A DNA stretch of 64,000 bases from Pseudomonas sputi (GCF_021603585.1 NZ_BQHI01000023.1:1-64000), one strand, 5' to 3'. Numbered from the stretch's first letter, positions 8,699-17,498 are shown. Notes: generated by a model from the letters alone, not told the origin. Numbers and translations: made by a program.

Positions 8699-9451
8699 GT
8701 GAGCCGCCTGCTATTGAACTGTGACATCGGCGAGAGCTTCGGCAGTTGGACCATGGGTCTGGATGCGGAAGTCATGCCCTTCATCGATTGCGCCAACATT
8801 GCCTGCGGTTTCCACGCCGGCGACCCTGGCATCATGCGCAAGACCGTCAGCCTGGCCCTGACCCACGGCGTGCAGATCGGTGCACATCCGGCCTATCAGG
8901 ATCTGGTGGGATTCGGCCGACGTTCCATGGCCTACACCGCCCAGGAACTGCAAGACATCCTGCATTACCAGATCGGCGCCCTCGACGGCATTTGCCGTGC
9001 CCAAGGCGGGCGAGTCAGTTACGTCAAACCCCACGGCGCGATGTACAACGACATGATGGCCAACCCGGCGCAGTTGCGGGCGGTGATTCAGGCCGTCGCG
9101 GCTTACGACCGAAGCTTGCCGCTGATGCTGATGGCCACCCGCGATAACACGGCCGCGCAACAGCTCGGCGATGAATACGGCGTGACCCTGTGGTTCGAAG
9201 CCTTCGCCGACCGCGCCTATGACAGCGCCGGCCGACTGGTTTCGCGACAACGGCCGGGTGCGGTGCATCACGACGCCGAAACCATCATCGGGCAAGCGCT
9301 GACCATCGCCCGTGGCGACAACCTCATCGCCAGCGACGGCAGCGCGCTGCATCTGCAAGCCAACACACTGTGCGTGCACGGTGACAACGCCAGTTCGGTG
9401 GCAGCCGTGCAGCGCATTCGTCAGGCCCTGAACGAGCAGAGCGCGCCATGA
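8699..9451 (+). CDS. pxpA: 5-oxoprolinase subunit A (LamB/YcsF family)
   Basis: A 250-aa LamB/YcsF protein and the PxpA subunit of the ATP-dependent prokaryotic 5-oxoprolinase, which opens pyroglutamate to glutamate. The family signature is intact: [12 protein letters not shown] at the N-terminus, [11 protein letters not shown] near residue 37, [13 protein letters not shown] near residue 62 and [10 protein letters not shown] near residue 101. The GTG at 8699 is preferred because AGGAG at 8686-8690 gives ideal 8-base spacing; the earlier GTG at 8690 overlaps that site. The next gene overlaps by 4 bp (ATGA), indicating translational coupling in pxpABC. Confidence 0.93.
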   Translation: MSRLLLNCDIGESFGSWTMGLDAEVMPFIDCANIACGFHAGDPGIMRKTVSLALTHGVQIGAHPAYQDLVGFGRRSMAYTAQELQDILHYQIGALDGICRAQGGRVSYVKPHGAMYNDMMANPAQLRAVIQAVAAYDRSLPLMLMATRDNTAAQQLGDEYGVTLWFEAFADRAYDSAGRLVSRQRPGAVHHDAETIIGQALTIARGDNLIASDGSALHLQANTLCVHGDNASSVAAVQRIRQALNEQSAP

Positions 9452-10152
9452 ATCCGCGGGTGGAAGTGGTGGCGCTGGATTGCCTGATGCTGCGCCTGTT
9501 CGATGAAATCGCCGAAGCCAACATGCCGTGGATGCTCGCCGCCAGCGAGCGACTGCGCACGGCGTTCGGCGAGCATCTGATCGACCTGGTGCCGTCCTAC
9601 ACCACGTTGATGGTGCATTACGACCTGACGGCATTGAGCCCGAGTCAGGCTCGGGAATTGATCGCCGACGCGCTGATCGACCTGTCGCCGAATGTGCGAA
9701 CCGGTGGCCAGTGCCATGTGCTGCCGGTGTGGTACGACCTGAGTGTCGGCCCGGAACTGAGCCTGCTGTCGCAGCGCAGCGGTTTGTCGCTAGACGAAGT
9801 GATCCGCCGTCACAGCGCTCGGGAATATCAGGTGTTTGCGCTCGGATTTGCGCCAGGTTTTGCCTTTATGGGGCTGGTGGAAGACGTCCTCGCGGCACCG
9901 CGTCTGAATACCCCGCGCAAGAAAGTCGCCGCCGGCAGCGTCGGCATCGCCGAGCGACAGACAGCGGCGTATCCGGTGGTGTCTCCCGGCGGCTGGAACC
10001 TGATCGGCCGCACGTCGGCAAAACTGTTCGACCGTGAACGCGATGGCTACAGCCTCATGCAGCCCGGCGATAGTGTGCGTTTCGAAGCGGTGAGCCATGC
10101 CGAATTCATCCGTCTGGGCGGTGACGACACGCCTCTGGAGGCCTTGGCATGA
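9448..10152 (+). CDS. pxpB: 5-oxoprolinase subunit B (KipI family)
   Basis: A 234-aa protein of the KipI / allophanate hydrolase subunit 1 family, the PxpB subunit. The C-terminal cyclophilin-like part contains [17 protein letters not shown] and the [13 protein letters not shown] motif typical of the family. It pairs with PxpC and receives the activated substrate from PxpA. It overlaps pxpA and pxpC by 4 bp at each end. In Bacillus the homologue KipI inhibits a sporulation kinase, but the complete pxpABC context here supports the oxoprolinase role. Urea carboxylase-linked allophanate hydrolase is unlikely because no amidase or biotin-carboxylase gene is adjacent. Confidence 0.92.
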   Translation: MNPRVEVVALDCLMLRLFDEIAEANMPWMLAASERLRTAFGEHLIDLVPSYTTLMVHYDLTALSPSQARELIADALIDLSPNVRTGGQCHVLPVWYDLSVGPELSLLSQRSGLSLDEVIRRHSAREYQVFALGFAPGFAFMGLVEDVLAAPRLNTPRKKVAAGSVGIAERQTAAYPVVSPGGWNLIGRTSAKLFDRERDGYSLMQPGDSVRFEAVSHAEFIRLGGDDTPLEALA

Positions 10153-11066
10153 GCCGACTGACGATCGAAGCGAGTACGCCGCTGTGCCTGTTGCAGGACG
10201 CCGGGCGGTTTGGCGTGCGCCATCTGGGCGTGACCCAGGGCGGCGCGGCGGACTGGCGATCGATGGCCTGGGCCAACTGGTTGCTGGGCAATGGCCTGGA
10301 TCTGCCGGTGATCGAAATCACCCTCGGCGGATTTGCCGTGGCGGCTGATGAAGATTGCTTGCTGGCATTGGCTGGCGCCGATCTTGGCGCACAGATCGAC
10401 GGCGAGGCGTTGGCGCCGTGGCGCAGTTTCAAGCTGCGCAAAGGTCAGACCTTGAAGTTCACCCAGCCGTTGCTGGGCGCGCGGGCCTATCTGGCGGCGC
10501 CCGGCGGTTTCAGTGCGCCGAAAGTGCTGGGCAGCAGTGCCACGGTGGTGCGTGAGGAACTCGGTGGGCTTGATGGTTTTGGTTTGCCGTTGGCCAAGGG
10601 CGCTTCGCTGAGTTATGAGGGCGAAACCCTGTTGGTGCGTGAGGTCCCGGCGGAGCACCGACCGGACCTGCGCCTCGACGCACCGCTCGATCTGGTGCTC
10701 GGTGCGCAAATCGGTCAGTTCAGCGGGCAGAGCCTTTTCGATGCCTTCAACCGTGCCTGGACGCTGGACAGTCGCGCCGATCGCATGGGTATTCGTCTGT
10801 TGGGCACGGCGTTGCAGTATCAGGGCAAACCGATGATTTCCGAGGGCATTCCGCTGGGTGCGGTGCAGGTGCCGCCGGACGGGCAGCCGATCGTGTTGCT
10901 CAATGATCGGCAGACCATTGGCGGTTATCCGCGACTGGGCGCGTTGACGCCGTTGGCGCTGGCGCGTCTGGCGCAGTGTCTGCCGGGAGCGCAGGTCAGA
11001 TTGCGCCCGGTAGTGCAGGAAGTGGCACACCGGGAACACCTCGAATATCTACAGCGCTTTACTTGA
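10149..11066 (+). CDS. pxpC: 5-oxoprolinase subunit C (KipA family)
   Basis: A 305-aa biotin-dependent-carboxyltransferase-fold protein of the KipA / allophanate hydrolase subunit 2 family. Recognisable parts are LQDAGRFGVRHLGVTQGGAAD near residue 14, the EITLGGFAV block, YLAAPGGF near residue 117 and the C-terminal QTIGGYPRLG. It completes the 5-oxoprolinase complex with PxpA and PxpB and starts inside the last codons of pxpB (ATGA overlap). Its TGA stop is formed by the first base before, and the first two bases of, the GATCGTTCCC repeat at 11065, so the native 3-prime end may have been reshaped by the repeat. Confidence 0.92.
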   Translation: MSRLTIEASTPLCLLQDAGRFGVRHLGVTQGGAADWRSMAWANWLLGNGLDLPVIEITLGGFAVAADEDCLLALAGADLGAQIDGEALAPWRSFKLRKGQTLKFTQPLLGARAYLAAPGGFSAPKVLGSSATVVREELGGLDGFGLPLAKGASLSYEGETLLVREVPAEHRPDLRLDAPLDLVLGAQIGQFSGQSLFDAFNRAWTLDSRADRMGIRLLGTALQYQGKPMISEGIPLGAVQVPPDGQPIVLLNDRQTIGGYPRLGALTPLALARLAQCLPGAQVRLRPVVQEVAHREHLEYLQRFT

Positions 11067-11174
11067 TCGTTCCCACGCTCTGCGTGGGAACGCCGCCCGG
11101 GACGCTCCGCGTCCCAGTGACGCAGAGTGTCACTTGATACGTTCCCAGGCATACCGTTCGACGTGGGAAAGATC
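11065..11174. repeat. GATCGTTCCC composite palindromic repeat, degraded long copy
   Basis: The left half is canonical (GATCGTTCCCACGCTCTGCG, then GGACGCTCCGCGTCCC). The right half has drifted, ending ACGTTCCCAGG ... CGTGGGAAAGATC. It fills the space between the convergent pxpC and VWA genes and overlaps the pxpC stop. It is about 110 bp long, the same class as the copies at 6162, 23536 and 27622. Confidence 0.82.
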
Positions 11175-11177
11175 CGG

Positions 11178-12356
11178 TTACTTGGACAGAAACCGCATCC
11201 CTTCTTCCAGCCCGCGCAACGTCAGCGGATACATCTGGTCCTCGATCAGATCCCGCACGATGTTGGTCGACGAGGTGTAGCCCCACGTATCTTTCGGGTA
11301 CGGATTGATCCAGATGAGCTTCTTGTATTTCTCCATGAAGCGCTGCATCCACACGTAACCCGGCTCTTCGTTCCAGTGCTCGACGCTGCCGCCGGCCTGG
11401 GTGATTTCATAAGGCGCCATGGCGGCGTCACCGATGAAGATCACTTTGTAGTCGGCGCCGTACTTGTGCAGCAGGTCCTGGGTCGAGGTGCGCTCGGAGG
11501 TGCGGCGCATGTTGTTCTTCCACACCGACTCATAAATGAAGTTGTGGAAATAGAAGTACTCCAGATGCTTGAACTCGGTCTTGCAGGCCGAGAACAGTTC
11601 CTCGCAGATTTTCACGTGGGCGTCCATCGAACCGCCGATGTCGAACAGCAGCAACAGCTTCACCGTGTTGCGCCGTTCCGGGCGCATCTGGATGTTCAGC
11701 AGGCCGGCGTCCTTGGCGGTGTGGTCAATGGTGCCGTCGATGTCCAGCTCTTCCGCCGCGCCCTGGCGAGCGAATTTGCGCAGGCGACGCAGGGCGACCT
11801 TGATGTTGCGGGTGCCCAGTTCCACGGAATCGTCGAGGTTCTTGTACTCGCGCTGATCCCAGACTTTCACCGCTTTGCCCTGGCGCTTGCCGGCATCGCC
11901 GACCCGGATGCCTTCCGGGTTGAAACCGCCGGAGCCGAACGGGCTGGTGCCGCCGGTGCCGATCCACTTGTTGCCGCCGGCGTGGCGTTCCTTCTGTTCT
12001 TCCAGACGCTTCTTGAATTCTTCGATCAGCTTGTCCAGGCCGCCGAGGGACTGGATCTGCGCGCGCTCCTCGTCGCTCAGCGAACGCTCGAATTCCTTGC
12101 GCAGCCAGTCTTCGGGAATCAGCGCCTGCAAGTGATCGTCGAGCTTTTCCAGGCCGTTGAAGTAGGCACCGAACGCACGGTCGAACTTGTCGAAATGCCG
12201 TTCGTCCTTCACCAGAATCGCCCGGGACAAGTAGTAGAACTCGTCCATGTCGGCGAAGGTCACGCGCTGTTTCAGCGCGTTGATCAGGTCGAGCAGTTCG
12301 CGCACCGAGACCGGCACCTTGGCTGCACGCATTTCATTGAACAGGTTGAGCAACAT
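11178..12356 (-). CDS. VWA domain-containing protein, CoxE-like
   Basis: A 392-aa protein with a helical N-terminal half and a C-terminal von Willebrand factor A domain. The metal-ion-dependent adhesion site starts FDIGGSMDAH at residue 238 (DxGxS form, D239), and later VIFIGDAAMAPYE may supply further metal ligands. Proteins of this CoxE/YeaD-neighbour type work with MoxR-type AAA ATPases in metal-cofactor insertion or protein-complex remodelling; the client is unknown here. It follows the MoxR gene by 12 bp in the same direction, so the two form an operon. A glycine-rich stretch (residues 127-150) probably links the domains. Confidence 0.87.
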   Translation of the reverse strand: MLLNLFNEMRAAKVPVSVRELLDLINALKQRVTFADMDEFYYLSRAILVKDERHFDKFDRAFGAYFNGLEKLDDHLQALIPEDWLRKEFERSLSDEERAQIQSLGGLDKLIEEFKKRLEEQKERHAGGNKWIGTGGTSPFGSGGFNPEGIRVGDAGKRQGKAVKVWDQREYKNLDDSVELGTRNIKVALRRLRKFARQGAAEELDIDGTIDHTAKDAGLLNIQMRPERRNTVKLLLLFDIGGSMDAHVKICEELFSACKTEFKHLEYFYFHNFIYESVWKNNMRRTSERTSTQDLLHKYGADYKVIFIGDAAMAPYEITQAGGSVEHWNEEPGYVWMQRFMEKYKKLIWINPYPKDTWGYTSSTNIVRDLIEDQMYPLTLRGLEEGMRFLSK

Positions 12357-12368
12357 GGCATCAGCCTC

Positions 12369-13214
12369 TTAGCGGGTGCCGCGACGGCTCATGAACGCCA
12401 GACGTTCCAGCAGTTGCACGTCCTGTTCGTTCTTCACCAAGGCGCCGGCCAGCGGCGGGATGGCCTTGGTCGGATCGCGTTCGCGCAGCACGGCTTCGCC
12501 GATGTTGTCGGCCATCAGCAGTTTCAGCCAATCCACCAGCTCCGAGGTCGAGGGCTTCTTCTTCAGGCCCGGCACTTTGCGCACGTCGAAGAACACGTCC
12601 AGCGCTTCGCTGACCAGGTCCTTCTTGATGTCCGGGTAGTGCACGTCGACGATCTTCTGCAGGGTGGTGCGGTCGGGGAAGGCGATGTAGTGGAAGAAGC
12701 AGCGGCGCAGGAAGGCGTCCGGCAGCTCTTTCTCGTTGTTGGAGGTAATGATGATGATCGGACGCTTCTTGGCCTTGATGGTCTCGTCGATCTCGTAAAC
12801 GTAGAACTCCATCTTGTCGAGTTCTTGCAGCAGGTCGTTGGGGAACTCGATGTCGGCCTTGTCGATTTCGTCGATCAGCAGGATGACCCGTTCTTCGGAC
12901 TCGAACGCTTCCCAGAGCTTGCCCTTCTTCAGGTAGTTGCGCACATCGTGGACTTTTTCATTGCCCAGTTGCGAGTCGCGCAGGCGGCTGACCGCGTCGT
13001 ACTCGTACAGGCCCTGATGGGCCTTGGTGGTGGACTTGATGTGCCAGGTGATCAGTTTGGCGCCGAACGATTCGGCCAGTTGCTCGGCGAGCATGGTCTT
13101 GCCGGTGCCCGGTTCGCCCTTGACCAGCAGCGGCCGCTCCAGGGTGATGGCGGCGTTGACCGCCAGCTTCAGGTCATCGGTGGCGACGTAGGCCTGGGTG
13201 CCTTCGAACTTCAT
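12369..13214 (-). CDS. MoxR-family AAA+ ATPase
   Basis: A 281-aa AAA+ ATPase of the MoxR family. Walker A is GEPGTGKT at residues 33-40, Walker B is ILLIDEID with D115/E116, sensor 1 is IIIITSNNEKELP, and the arginine-containing RRCFFHYIAFPD segment follows. Such proteins act as chaperones that load or activate partner complexes together with a VWA protein, which is encoded immediately downstream here. It starts at 13214 after a GAGGATTAGCAG ribosome-binding region. The upstream 200 bp to the DUF4160 gene presumably hold its promoter, since the two transcription units are divergent. Confidence 0.92.
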   Translation of the reverse strand: MKFEGTQAYVATDDLKLAVNAAITLERPLLVKGEPGTGKTMLAEQLAESFGAKLITWHIKSTTKAHQGLYEYDAVSRLRDSQLGNEKVHDVRNYLKKGKLWEAFESEERVILLIDEIDKADIEFPNDLLQELDKMEFYVYEIDETIKAKKRPIIIITSNNEKELPDAFLRRCFFHYIAFPDRTTLQKIVDVHYPDIKKDLVSEALDVFFDVRKVPGLKKKPSTSELVDWLKLLMADNIGEAVLRERDPTKAIPPLAGALVKNEQDVQLLERLAFMSRRGTR

Positions 13215-13386
13215 CTGCTAATCCTCGAACGGTAACGCCGACCTGAACGGGCAGGGCGGGGGCGAAATAATCGGATGCCCGACTATAACGCGCCCCCCGG
13301 TCGACTGTGAACGCAGACGGCTTATTCAGTCTCTGAATGGGGCGTCACATGTTGACTCAGTTTCGGCACGAGGCCAGTATTCCAGG

Positions 13387-13405
13387 TATCGCCGATTTGG
13401 CGATA
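13387..13405. promoter_or_regulatory. Palindrome at the start of the DUF4160/DUF2442 operon
   Basis: TATCGCC-GATTT-GGCGATA is a perfect 7-bp inverted repeat with a 5-bp spacer. It ends 10 bp before the DUF4160 start codon and covers the place of a ribosome-binding site. It could be an operator for the downstream helix-turn-helix protein or an RNA hairpin limiting translation. Confidence 0.45.
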
Positions 13406-13415
13406 GCCTTCGGGC

Positions 13416-13646
13416 ATGACTACCAAATACCGATTTCGCGAAAAATACCGCATTCAGTTGCGCGAGACGGATCACCCGCCACCCCATGTTCACCTGACCG
13501 GTGGTGGAGTGGATGTGATGCTGAGCCTGGAAACCGTCGAGGTCATGATGGGCAAGGCACCGCCGCTGATTGTAAAGGAAGCGTTGGCGTGGGTTTCGGC
13601 CCATCAGACGCAATGGCTGGAGGACTGGAAACGATGTTACCCATGA
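13416..13646 (+). CDS. DUF4160 family protein, putative toxin-like partner
   Basis: A 76-aa protein of the DUF4160 family, recognised by YRIQLRETDHPPPHVHLTGGG (residues 11-31), the conserved HxPPHVH core, and a C-terminal W...WKR. Members of this family are commonly encoded directly before a DUF2442 protein, and such pairs are regarded as putative toxin-antitoxin modules, although I know of no decisive biochemical proof. No clear Shine-Dalgarno is present; the region upstream is a hairpin. It overlaps the next gene by 13 bp. The alternative is a small regulatory protein acting on MoxR-VWA or other neighbours. Confidence 0.8.
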   Translation: MTTKYRFREKYRIQLRETDHPPPHVHLTGGGVDVMLSLETVEVMMGKAPPLIVKEALAWVSAHQTQWLEDWKRCYP

Positions 13647-14134
13647 AGCGGCCTAGATTGGCGGCGGTGCAGGCTATTGGCGATGCTTGTCTGTCGCTGA
13701 CCTTTATTGACGGCCAACGGCTGAACCTGGATTTGAGCCGCGATCTGCAAACCTATCCGGGGCTCGCTCCGCTACTGCACGCTGAAGTGTTCGCAAGCGC
13801 TGAGTTGGGTGACGACGGCTGGAGCGTGGAGTGGCTGGAACCAGATATCCAGATTGGTGCCGATACCTTGTACCGGGACGCGCTCGCGCAAAATGCGCCC
13901 GACGAAAACACACGGATTTTCATGGATTGGCGCGCTCGCACCGGTCTACCGTTGAATGAGGCGGCCGAAGCGTTGGGTGTTAGCGCCCGCAGCATCAGTC
14001 GCTACAGTAATGGTCGGGAAGCGGTGCCGCGATCATTGGCCCTGGCCTGTCTGGGTTGGGATTCGTTGCAGGAGAAGCCTGCACTGATCGCGGCAGAGGA
14101 TACCGGGCGCTACATCGTCAACCGTAAAACTTAG
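13634..14134 (+). CDS. DUF2442 protein with C-terminal helix-turn-helix, putative antitoxin
   Basis: A 166-aa two-part protein. Residues 1-90 are a DUF2442-like domain (AIGDACLSLTFIDGQRLNLDLS ... WLEPDIQIGADTLYRDAL). Residues 98-135 hold an XRE-like helix-turn-helix (GLPLNEAAEALGVSARSISRYSNGREAVPRSLALA). The DNA-binding half suggests autorepression, with the palindrome at 13387-13405 as candidate operator. ATG at 13634 is used; a second ATG at 13643 is possible. It is translationally coupled to the DUF4160 gene (13-bp overlap) and converges with the DUF748 gene, overlapping it by 4 bp. Confidence 0.82.
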   Translation: MLPMKRPRLAAVQAIGDACLSLTFIDGQRLNLDLSRDLQTYPGLAPLLHAEVFASAELGDDGWSVEWLEPDIQIGADTLYRDALAQNAPDENTRIFMDWRARTGLPLNEAAEALGVSARSISRYSNGREAVPRSLALACLGWDSLQEKPALIAAEDTGRYIVNRKT

Positions 14135-15207
14135 CCCGCATCCGGCTTCGGCCGTTCATACCGGGCATTGAAAGCCTGAATGAATCCGTTGCGCAAAATC
14201 TGCAAAAACGCTTCGAACGCGTTGATATCTTGCTGGTGCACGCTGCCGCTGAGTTCGACTCGGGTGGCGAACTGGTTCTTGCCCTGGTTTTTCAGCACGG
14301 TTTCCGTGCCGCCGACCAGTGCTTCCCAGATCGAGCGGAAGATCCCCTTGTTCTTGTTCTCGACATCCTGCTGCCAGTTGAACACGTCGACGTCGCGCAG
14401 CAGCGGTTTGATGTAACCCTTGAGCTGGCCCTTGTCGGCGGCGGCTTCGATGACCACGTCGCCGTGGCCGGCGTTGAAGTCGAATTTGCCGTAGGCCGAG
14501 GCGAAGTCGTTCATGCGCTTGAGTTCGATGTCGCGGGCCCGCAGGCGAAATTCGAAGTCTTCGAAATTGCTCAGCGGGTCGAAGGTGGCTGTGGTTTCCA
14601 GCGGGGCATGGCCCAGCAACAGGGCCTTGCCTTCGAAGCGAGCGTCGCGTTTGCCTTCCTTGTCGACCACGTTGGTCAAGTTGTAGATGCTGGCGTCGAC
14701 GTTGGTTGCATTCATGTTTACCGGTGGTTTGGAGTTGAAGTTGCGAAAGTTGATGCGCCCATCGCTGATCTGCACTTCGTCGAGTGTGATGGGCAACAGT
14801 TTGCCCAGTTGCTCACGCCAGTCAGTGCCCTGACCGGTCTGGGAGTTCTGCTTGTTGGCGCCGCCGTCGACGAAGTTCACCTGAGGTTTAAAGAATTTCA
14901 CCTGCGCCACGACAGCATGGTCATACCAAAGCGAGTGCCAACTGACAGACAGGTCGATAACCGGCGCATCGACGAATGGCACCGGCACCTTGCCGTCGGC
15001 CTTGACGATTTTCAGGCCATTGATCTTGTAGGCGCCGCGCCAGAGCGCCAGGTCGACGTCGGTGATCTGGCCGCGGTAGTCGCCCATGTTGGCCAGCTTG
15101 TCATTCAAGTAGTCACGCACGAGGTAGGGCAGGGCGATGTGCAGGGCGACCAGCAGCACAACGACGGCGGCGAAAGTCCACAACGGCCAACGGTAGCGAC
15201 GCTTCAT
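14131..15207 (-). CDS. DUF748 (AsmA-like) membrane-anchored protein
   Basis: A 358-aa protein anchored by one N-terminal membrane segment (residues 6-27, PLWTFAAVVVLLVALHIALPYLV). The large periplasmic part has the repeating beta-strand pattern of DUF748/AsmA-like proteins, including the GQITDVDLALWRGAYKINGLKI start and FRLRARDIELKRMNDF. Related proteins form grooves that move lipid between membranes, but a role for this one is only inferred. Start MKRRYRWPL at 15207 is preferred over an upstream in-frame start at 15315, which would lack a signal anchor at its N-terminus. It is divergent from cysK across 128 bp. Confidence 0.83.
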   Translation of the reverse strand: MKRRYRWPLWTFAAVVVLLVALHIALPYLVRDYLNDKLANMGDYRGQITDVDLALWRGAYKINGLKIVKADGKVPVPFVDAPVIDLSVSWHSLWYDHAVVAQVKFFKPQVNFVDGGANKQNSQTGQGTDWREQLGKLLPITLDEVQISDGRINFRNFNSKPPVNMNATNVDASIYNLTNVVDKEGKRDARFEGKALLLGHAPLETTATFDPLSNFEDFEFRLRARDIELKRMNDFASAYGKFDFNAGHGDVVIEAAADKGQLKGYIKPLLRDVDVFNWQQDVENKNKGIFRSIWEALVGGTETVLKNQGKNQFATRVELSGSVHQQDINAFEAFLQILRNGFIQAFNARYERPKPDAG

Positions 15208-15335
15208 GGCAGCAAATTCCAAACGGTATAAAGCGATTGACTGCCGCCTGCCGCAGACGTTCGGCCCGACTGGACTGACAAGGGCAACAGGCTTACCTTG
15301 GAGCGCTGAATTCAACGCTGCACAAGGACCCAGCC

Positions 15336-16310
15336 ATGAGCCGTATTTTTGCTGACAACGCGCACTCCATCGGCAACACGCCGCTGGTGCAGATCAACCG
15401 CATTGCGCCCCGTGGCGTGACCATTCTGGCCAAGATCGAAGGTCGCAACCCGGGCTACTCGGTCAAGTGCCGGATCGGCGCCAACATGATCTGGGACGCC
15501 GAAAGCAGCGGCAAACTCAAGCCGGGCATGACCATCGTCGAGCCGACCTCCGGCAATACCGGCATCGGTCTGGCCTTCGTGGCGGCCGCACGCGGCTACA
15601 AGTTGCTGCTGACCATGCCGGCCTCGATGAGTATCGAGCGGCGCAAGGTGCTCAAGGCGCTGGGCGCCGAGCTGGTACTGACCGAGCCAGCCAAAGGCAT
15701 GAAAGGCGCTATCGAAAAGGCCAACGAAATCGTGGCCAGTGACGCGGGCAAATATTTCATGCCGGCTCAGTTCGATAATCCCGCCAACCCGGCCATTCAT
15801 GAAAAGACCACCGGTCCGGAGATCTGGAATGACACCGATGGCGCCATCGATGTGCTGGTGGCGGGCGTCGGCACCGGCGGAACCATCACCGGCGTGTCGC
15901 GGTATATCAAGAATACGGCAGGCAAACCGATTCTGTCGGTGGCAGTGGAGCCTGTGTCTTCGCCGGTGATCACCCAGGCGCTGGCCGGCGAAGAGATCAA
16001 GCCGAGCCCGCACAAGATTCAGGGCATCGGTGCTGGTTTCGTGCCGAAAAACCTTGATCTGTCGATGGTTGACCGGGTCGAGTTGGTGACGGATGACGAG
16101 TCCAAGGCCATGGCCCTGCGCCTGATGCAGGAGGAAGGGATCCTGTGCGGTATTTCCTGCGGCGCGGCCATGTCGGTCGCGGTGCGTCTGGCGGAGACCC
16201 CGGAAATGCAGGGCAAGACCATCGTGGTGGTGCTGCCGGATTCCGGTGAGCGTTATCTGTCGAGCATGTTGTTCAGCGATTTGTTCACCGATCAGGAAAA
16301 CCAGCAGTAA
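15336..16310 (+). CDS. cysK: Cysteine synthase A
   Basis: A 324-aa PLP enzyme that makes cysteine from O-acetylserine and sulfide. The PLP lysine is K44 in [12 protein letters not shown]. The substrate-binding TSGNTG loop is at residues 71-76, the phosphate-binding GTGGT loop near residue 180, and the C-terminal DSGERY motif is intact. CysK is favoured over CysM because of the [15 protein letters not shown] block and the length. AAGGACCCAGCC precedes the ATG. There is no clear intrinsic terminator after it; 187 bp separate it from lpxO. The divergent neighbour is the DUF748 gene. Confidence 0.95.
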   Translation: MSRIFADNAHSIGNTPLVQINRIAPRGVTILAKIEGRNPGYSVKCRIGANMIWDAESSGKLKPGMTIVEPTSGNTGIGLAFVAAARGYKLLLTMPASMSIERRKVLKALGAELVLTEPAKGMKGAIEKANEIVASDAGKYFMPAQFDNPANPAIHEKTTGPEIWNDTDGAIDVLVAGVGTGGTITGVSRYIKNTAGKPILSVAVEPVSSPVITQALAGEEIKPSPHKIQGIGAGFVPKNLDLSMVDRVELVTDDESKAMALRLMQEEGILCGISCGAAMSVAVRLAETPEMQGKTIVVVLPDSGERYLSSMLFSDLFTDQENQQ

Positions 16311-16497
16311 ATGGCGCGTTGATTCAGGTCAGCCAGGGTTCAGGATCGTTATGTTAATAAGTGCTTTGTTGCGCAATTCTTAACACTGAATCTTGGGTCG
16401 GGCGGGTTTTTCCCGGAGCCGGTAGTGTTTATCATGGCCGGCCGCCATCTCGGGCAAATGACATGGCGTGGCGTTGTCTTATTTCAAGGAGTTGTTG

Positions 16498-17436
16498 ATG
16501 ACCTTTTCGTTAGCCGCCAAGGTGTCGGTGTTGCTGCTGTTCGTGGGCAGCATCCTCTACGTGCATTTGCGCGGCAAGGCGCGTTTGCCGGTGTTGCGGC
16601 AGTTCGTCAACCACTCGGCGCTGTTCGCCCCGTATAACGCCTTGATGTACCTGTTCTCGGGCGTGCCGTCCAAACCGTATCTGGATCGCAGCAAGTTTCC
16701 GGAGCTGGACGTGCTGCGCGATAACTGGGAAACCATTCGAGACGAAGCCATGCATCTGTTCGACGAGGGTTATATTCGCGCCGCCGAGAAGAACAACGAC
16801 GCCGGTTTCGGCTCGTTCTTCAAGAAAGGCTGGAAGCGTTTCTACCTCAAGTGGTACGACAAACCGCTGCCATCGGCCGAAACCCTGTGCCCGAAAACCG
16901 TGGCGCTGGTCAGTGCCATCCCCAACGTCAAAGGCGCGATGTTCGCGCTGTTGCCGGGCGGCAGCCATTTGAACCCGCATCGCGATCCGTTCGCCGGCTC
17001 CCTGCGCTATCACCTGGGCCTGTCGACGCCCAACTCCGACGAGTGCCGGATCTTCGTCGACGGCCAGGTCTACGCCTGGCGCGACGGTGAAGACGTGATG
17101 TTCGACGAGACCTACGTGCACTGGGTCAAGAACGAAACCGAACAGACCCGCGTCATCCTGTTCTGCGACATCGAGCGGCCGCTGAGCAACCGTCTCATGA
17201 CCCGCATCAACCGCTTCATCAGCGCCTGGCTGGGCCGTGCCACTGCGCCGCAGAACCTGGACGACGAGCGTGTCGGCGGAATCAACCAGGCTTACGCCTG
17301 GAGCAAGACCTTCAGCGACAAGTTCAGCGGGGCGGTCAAACAGTGGAAGCGCCGCCATCCAAAGGCCTACCGTGTGATGCGGCCGGTGCTGGCGGTGGCG
17401 GTGTTGACGCTGCTGGGGTATTGGCTGTTTGGTTGA
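16498..17436 (+). CDS. lpxO: Lipid A hydroxylase LpxO (aspartyl/asparaginyl beta-hydroxylase family)
   Basis: A 312-aa Fe(II)/2-oxoglutarate-dependent dioxygenase that hydroxylates a secondary acyl chain of lipid A. It aligns along most of its length with Salmonella LpxO, including RGKARLPVLRQFVNHS, MYLFSGVPSKPY and GWKRFYLKWY. The iron ligands are H161 and D163 in HRDPFAGSLRYHLGL and H208 in DETYVHW. An N-terminal membrane segment (residues 8-24) and a short hydrophobic C-terminus (about 296-312) would tether it to the inner membrane. AAGGAG 7 bases upstream fixes the start at 16498 over the ATG at 16468. A strong terminator follows at 17455. Confidence 0.93.
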   Translation: MTFSLAAKVSVLLLFVGSILYVHLRGKARLPVLRQFVNHSALFAPYNALMYLFSGVPSKPYLDRSKFPELDVLRDNWETIRDEAMHLFDEGYIRAAEKNNDAGFGSFFKKGWKRFYLKWYDKPLPSAETLCPKTVALVSAIPNVKGAMFALLPGGSHLNPHRDPFAGSLRYHLGLSTPNSDECRIFVDGQVYAWRDGEDVMFDETYVHWVKNETEQTRVILFCDIERPLSNRLMTRINRFISAWLGRATAPQNLDDERVGGINQAYAWSKTFSDKFSGAVKQWKRRHPKAYRVMRPVLAVAVLTLLGYWLFG

Positions 17437-17454
17437 GGCCGCGAAGTACACAAG

Positions 17455-17479
17455 AACCGCTCGTTTGAGCGGTTTTTTT
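17455..17479 (+). terminator. Intrinsic terminator after lpxO
   Basis: AACCGCTC-GTTT-GAGCGGTT followed by a run of Ts, starting 18 bp beyond the lpxO stop. Confidence 0.92.
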
Positions 17480-17498
17480 GGGGTCTCTTTCCAATTCA

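Noticed and set aside
11127-13235. A 702-codon plus-strand frame across the VWA and MoxR genes
   Set aside because: The minus-strand genes carry intact Walker and MIDAS motifs; the long plus-strand frame is Val/Gln-rich antisense without a start signal.
16311-16497. PhoP or PmrA box before lpxO
   Set aside because: LpxO is PhoP-controlled in Salmonella, so I looked, but no pair of TGTTTA or CTTAAG half-sites with 5-bp spacing is present.
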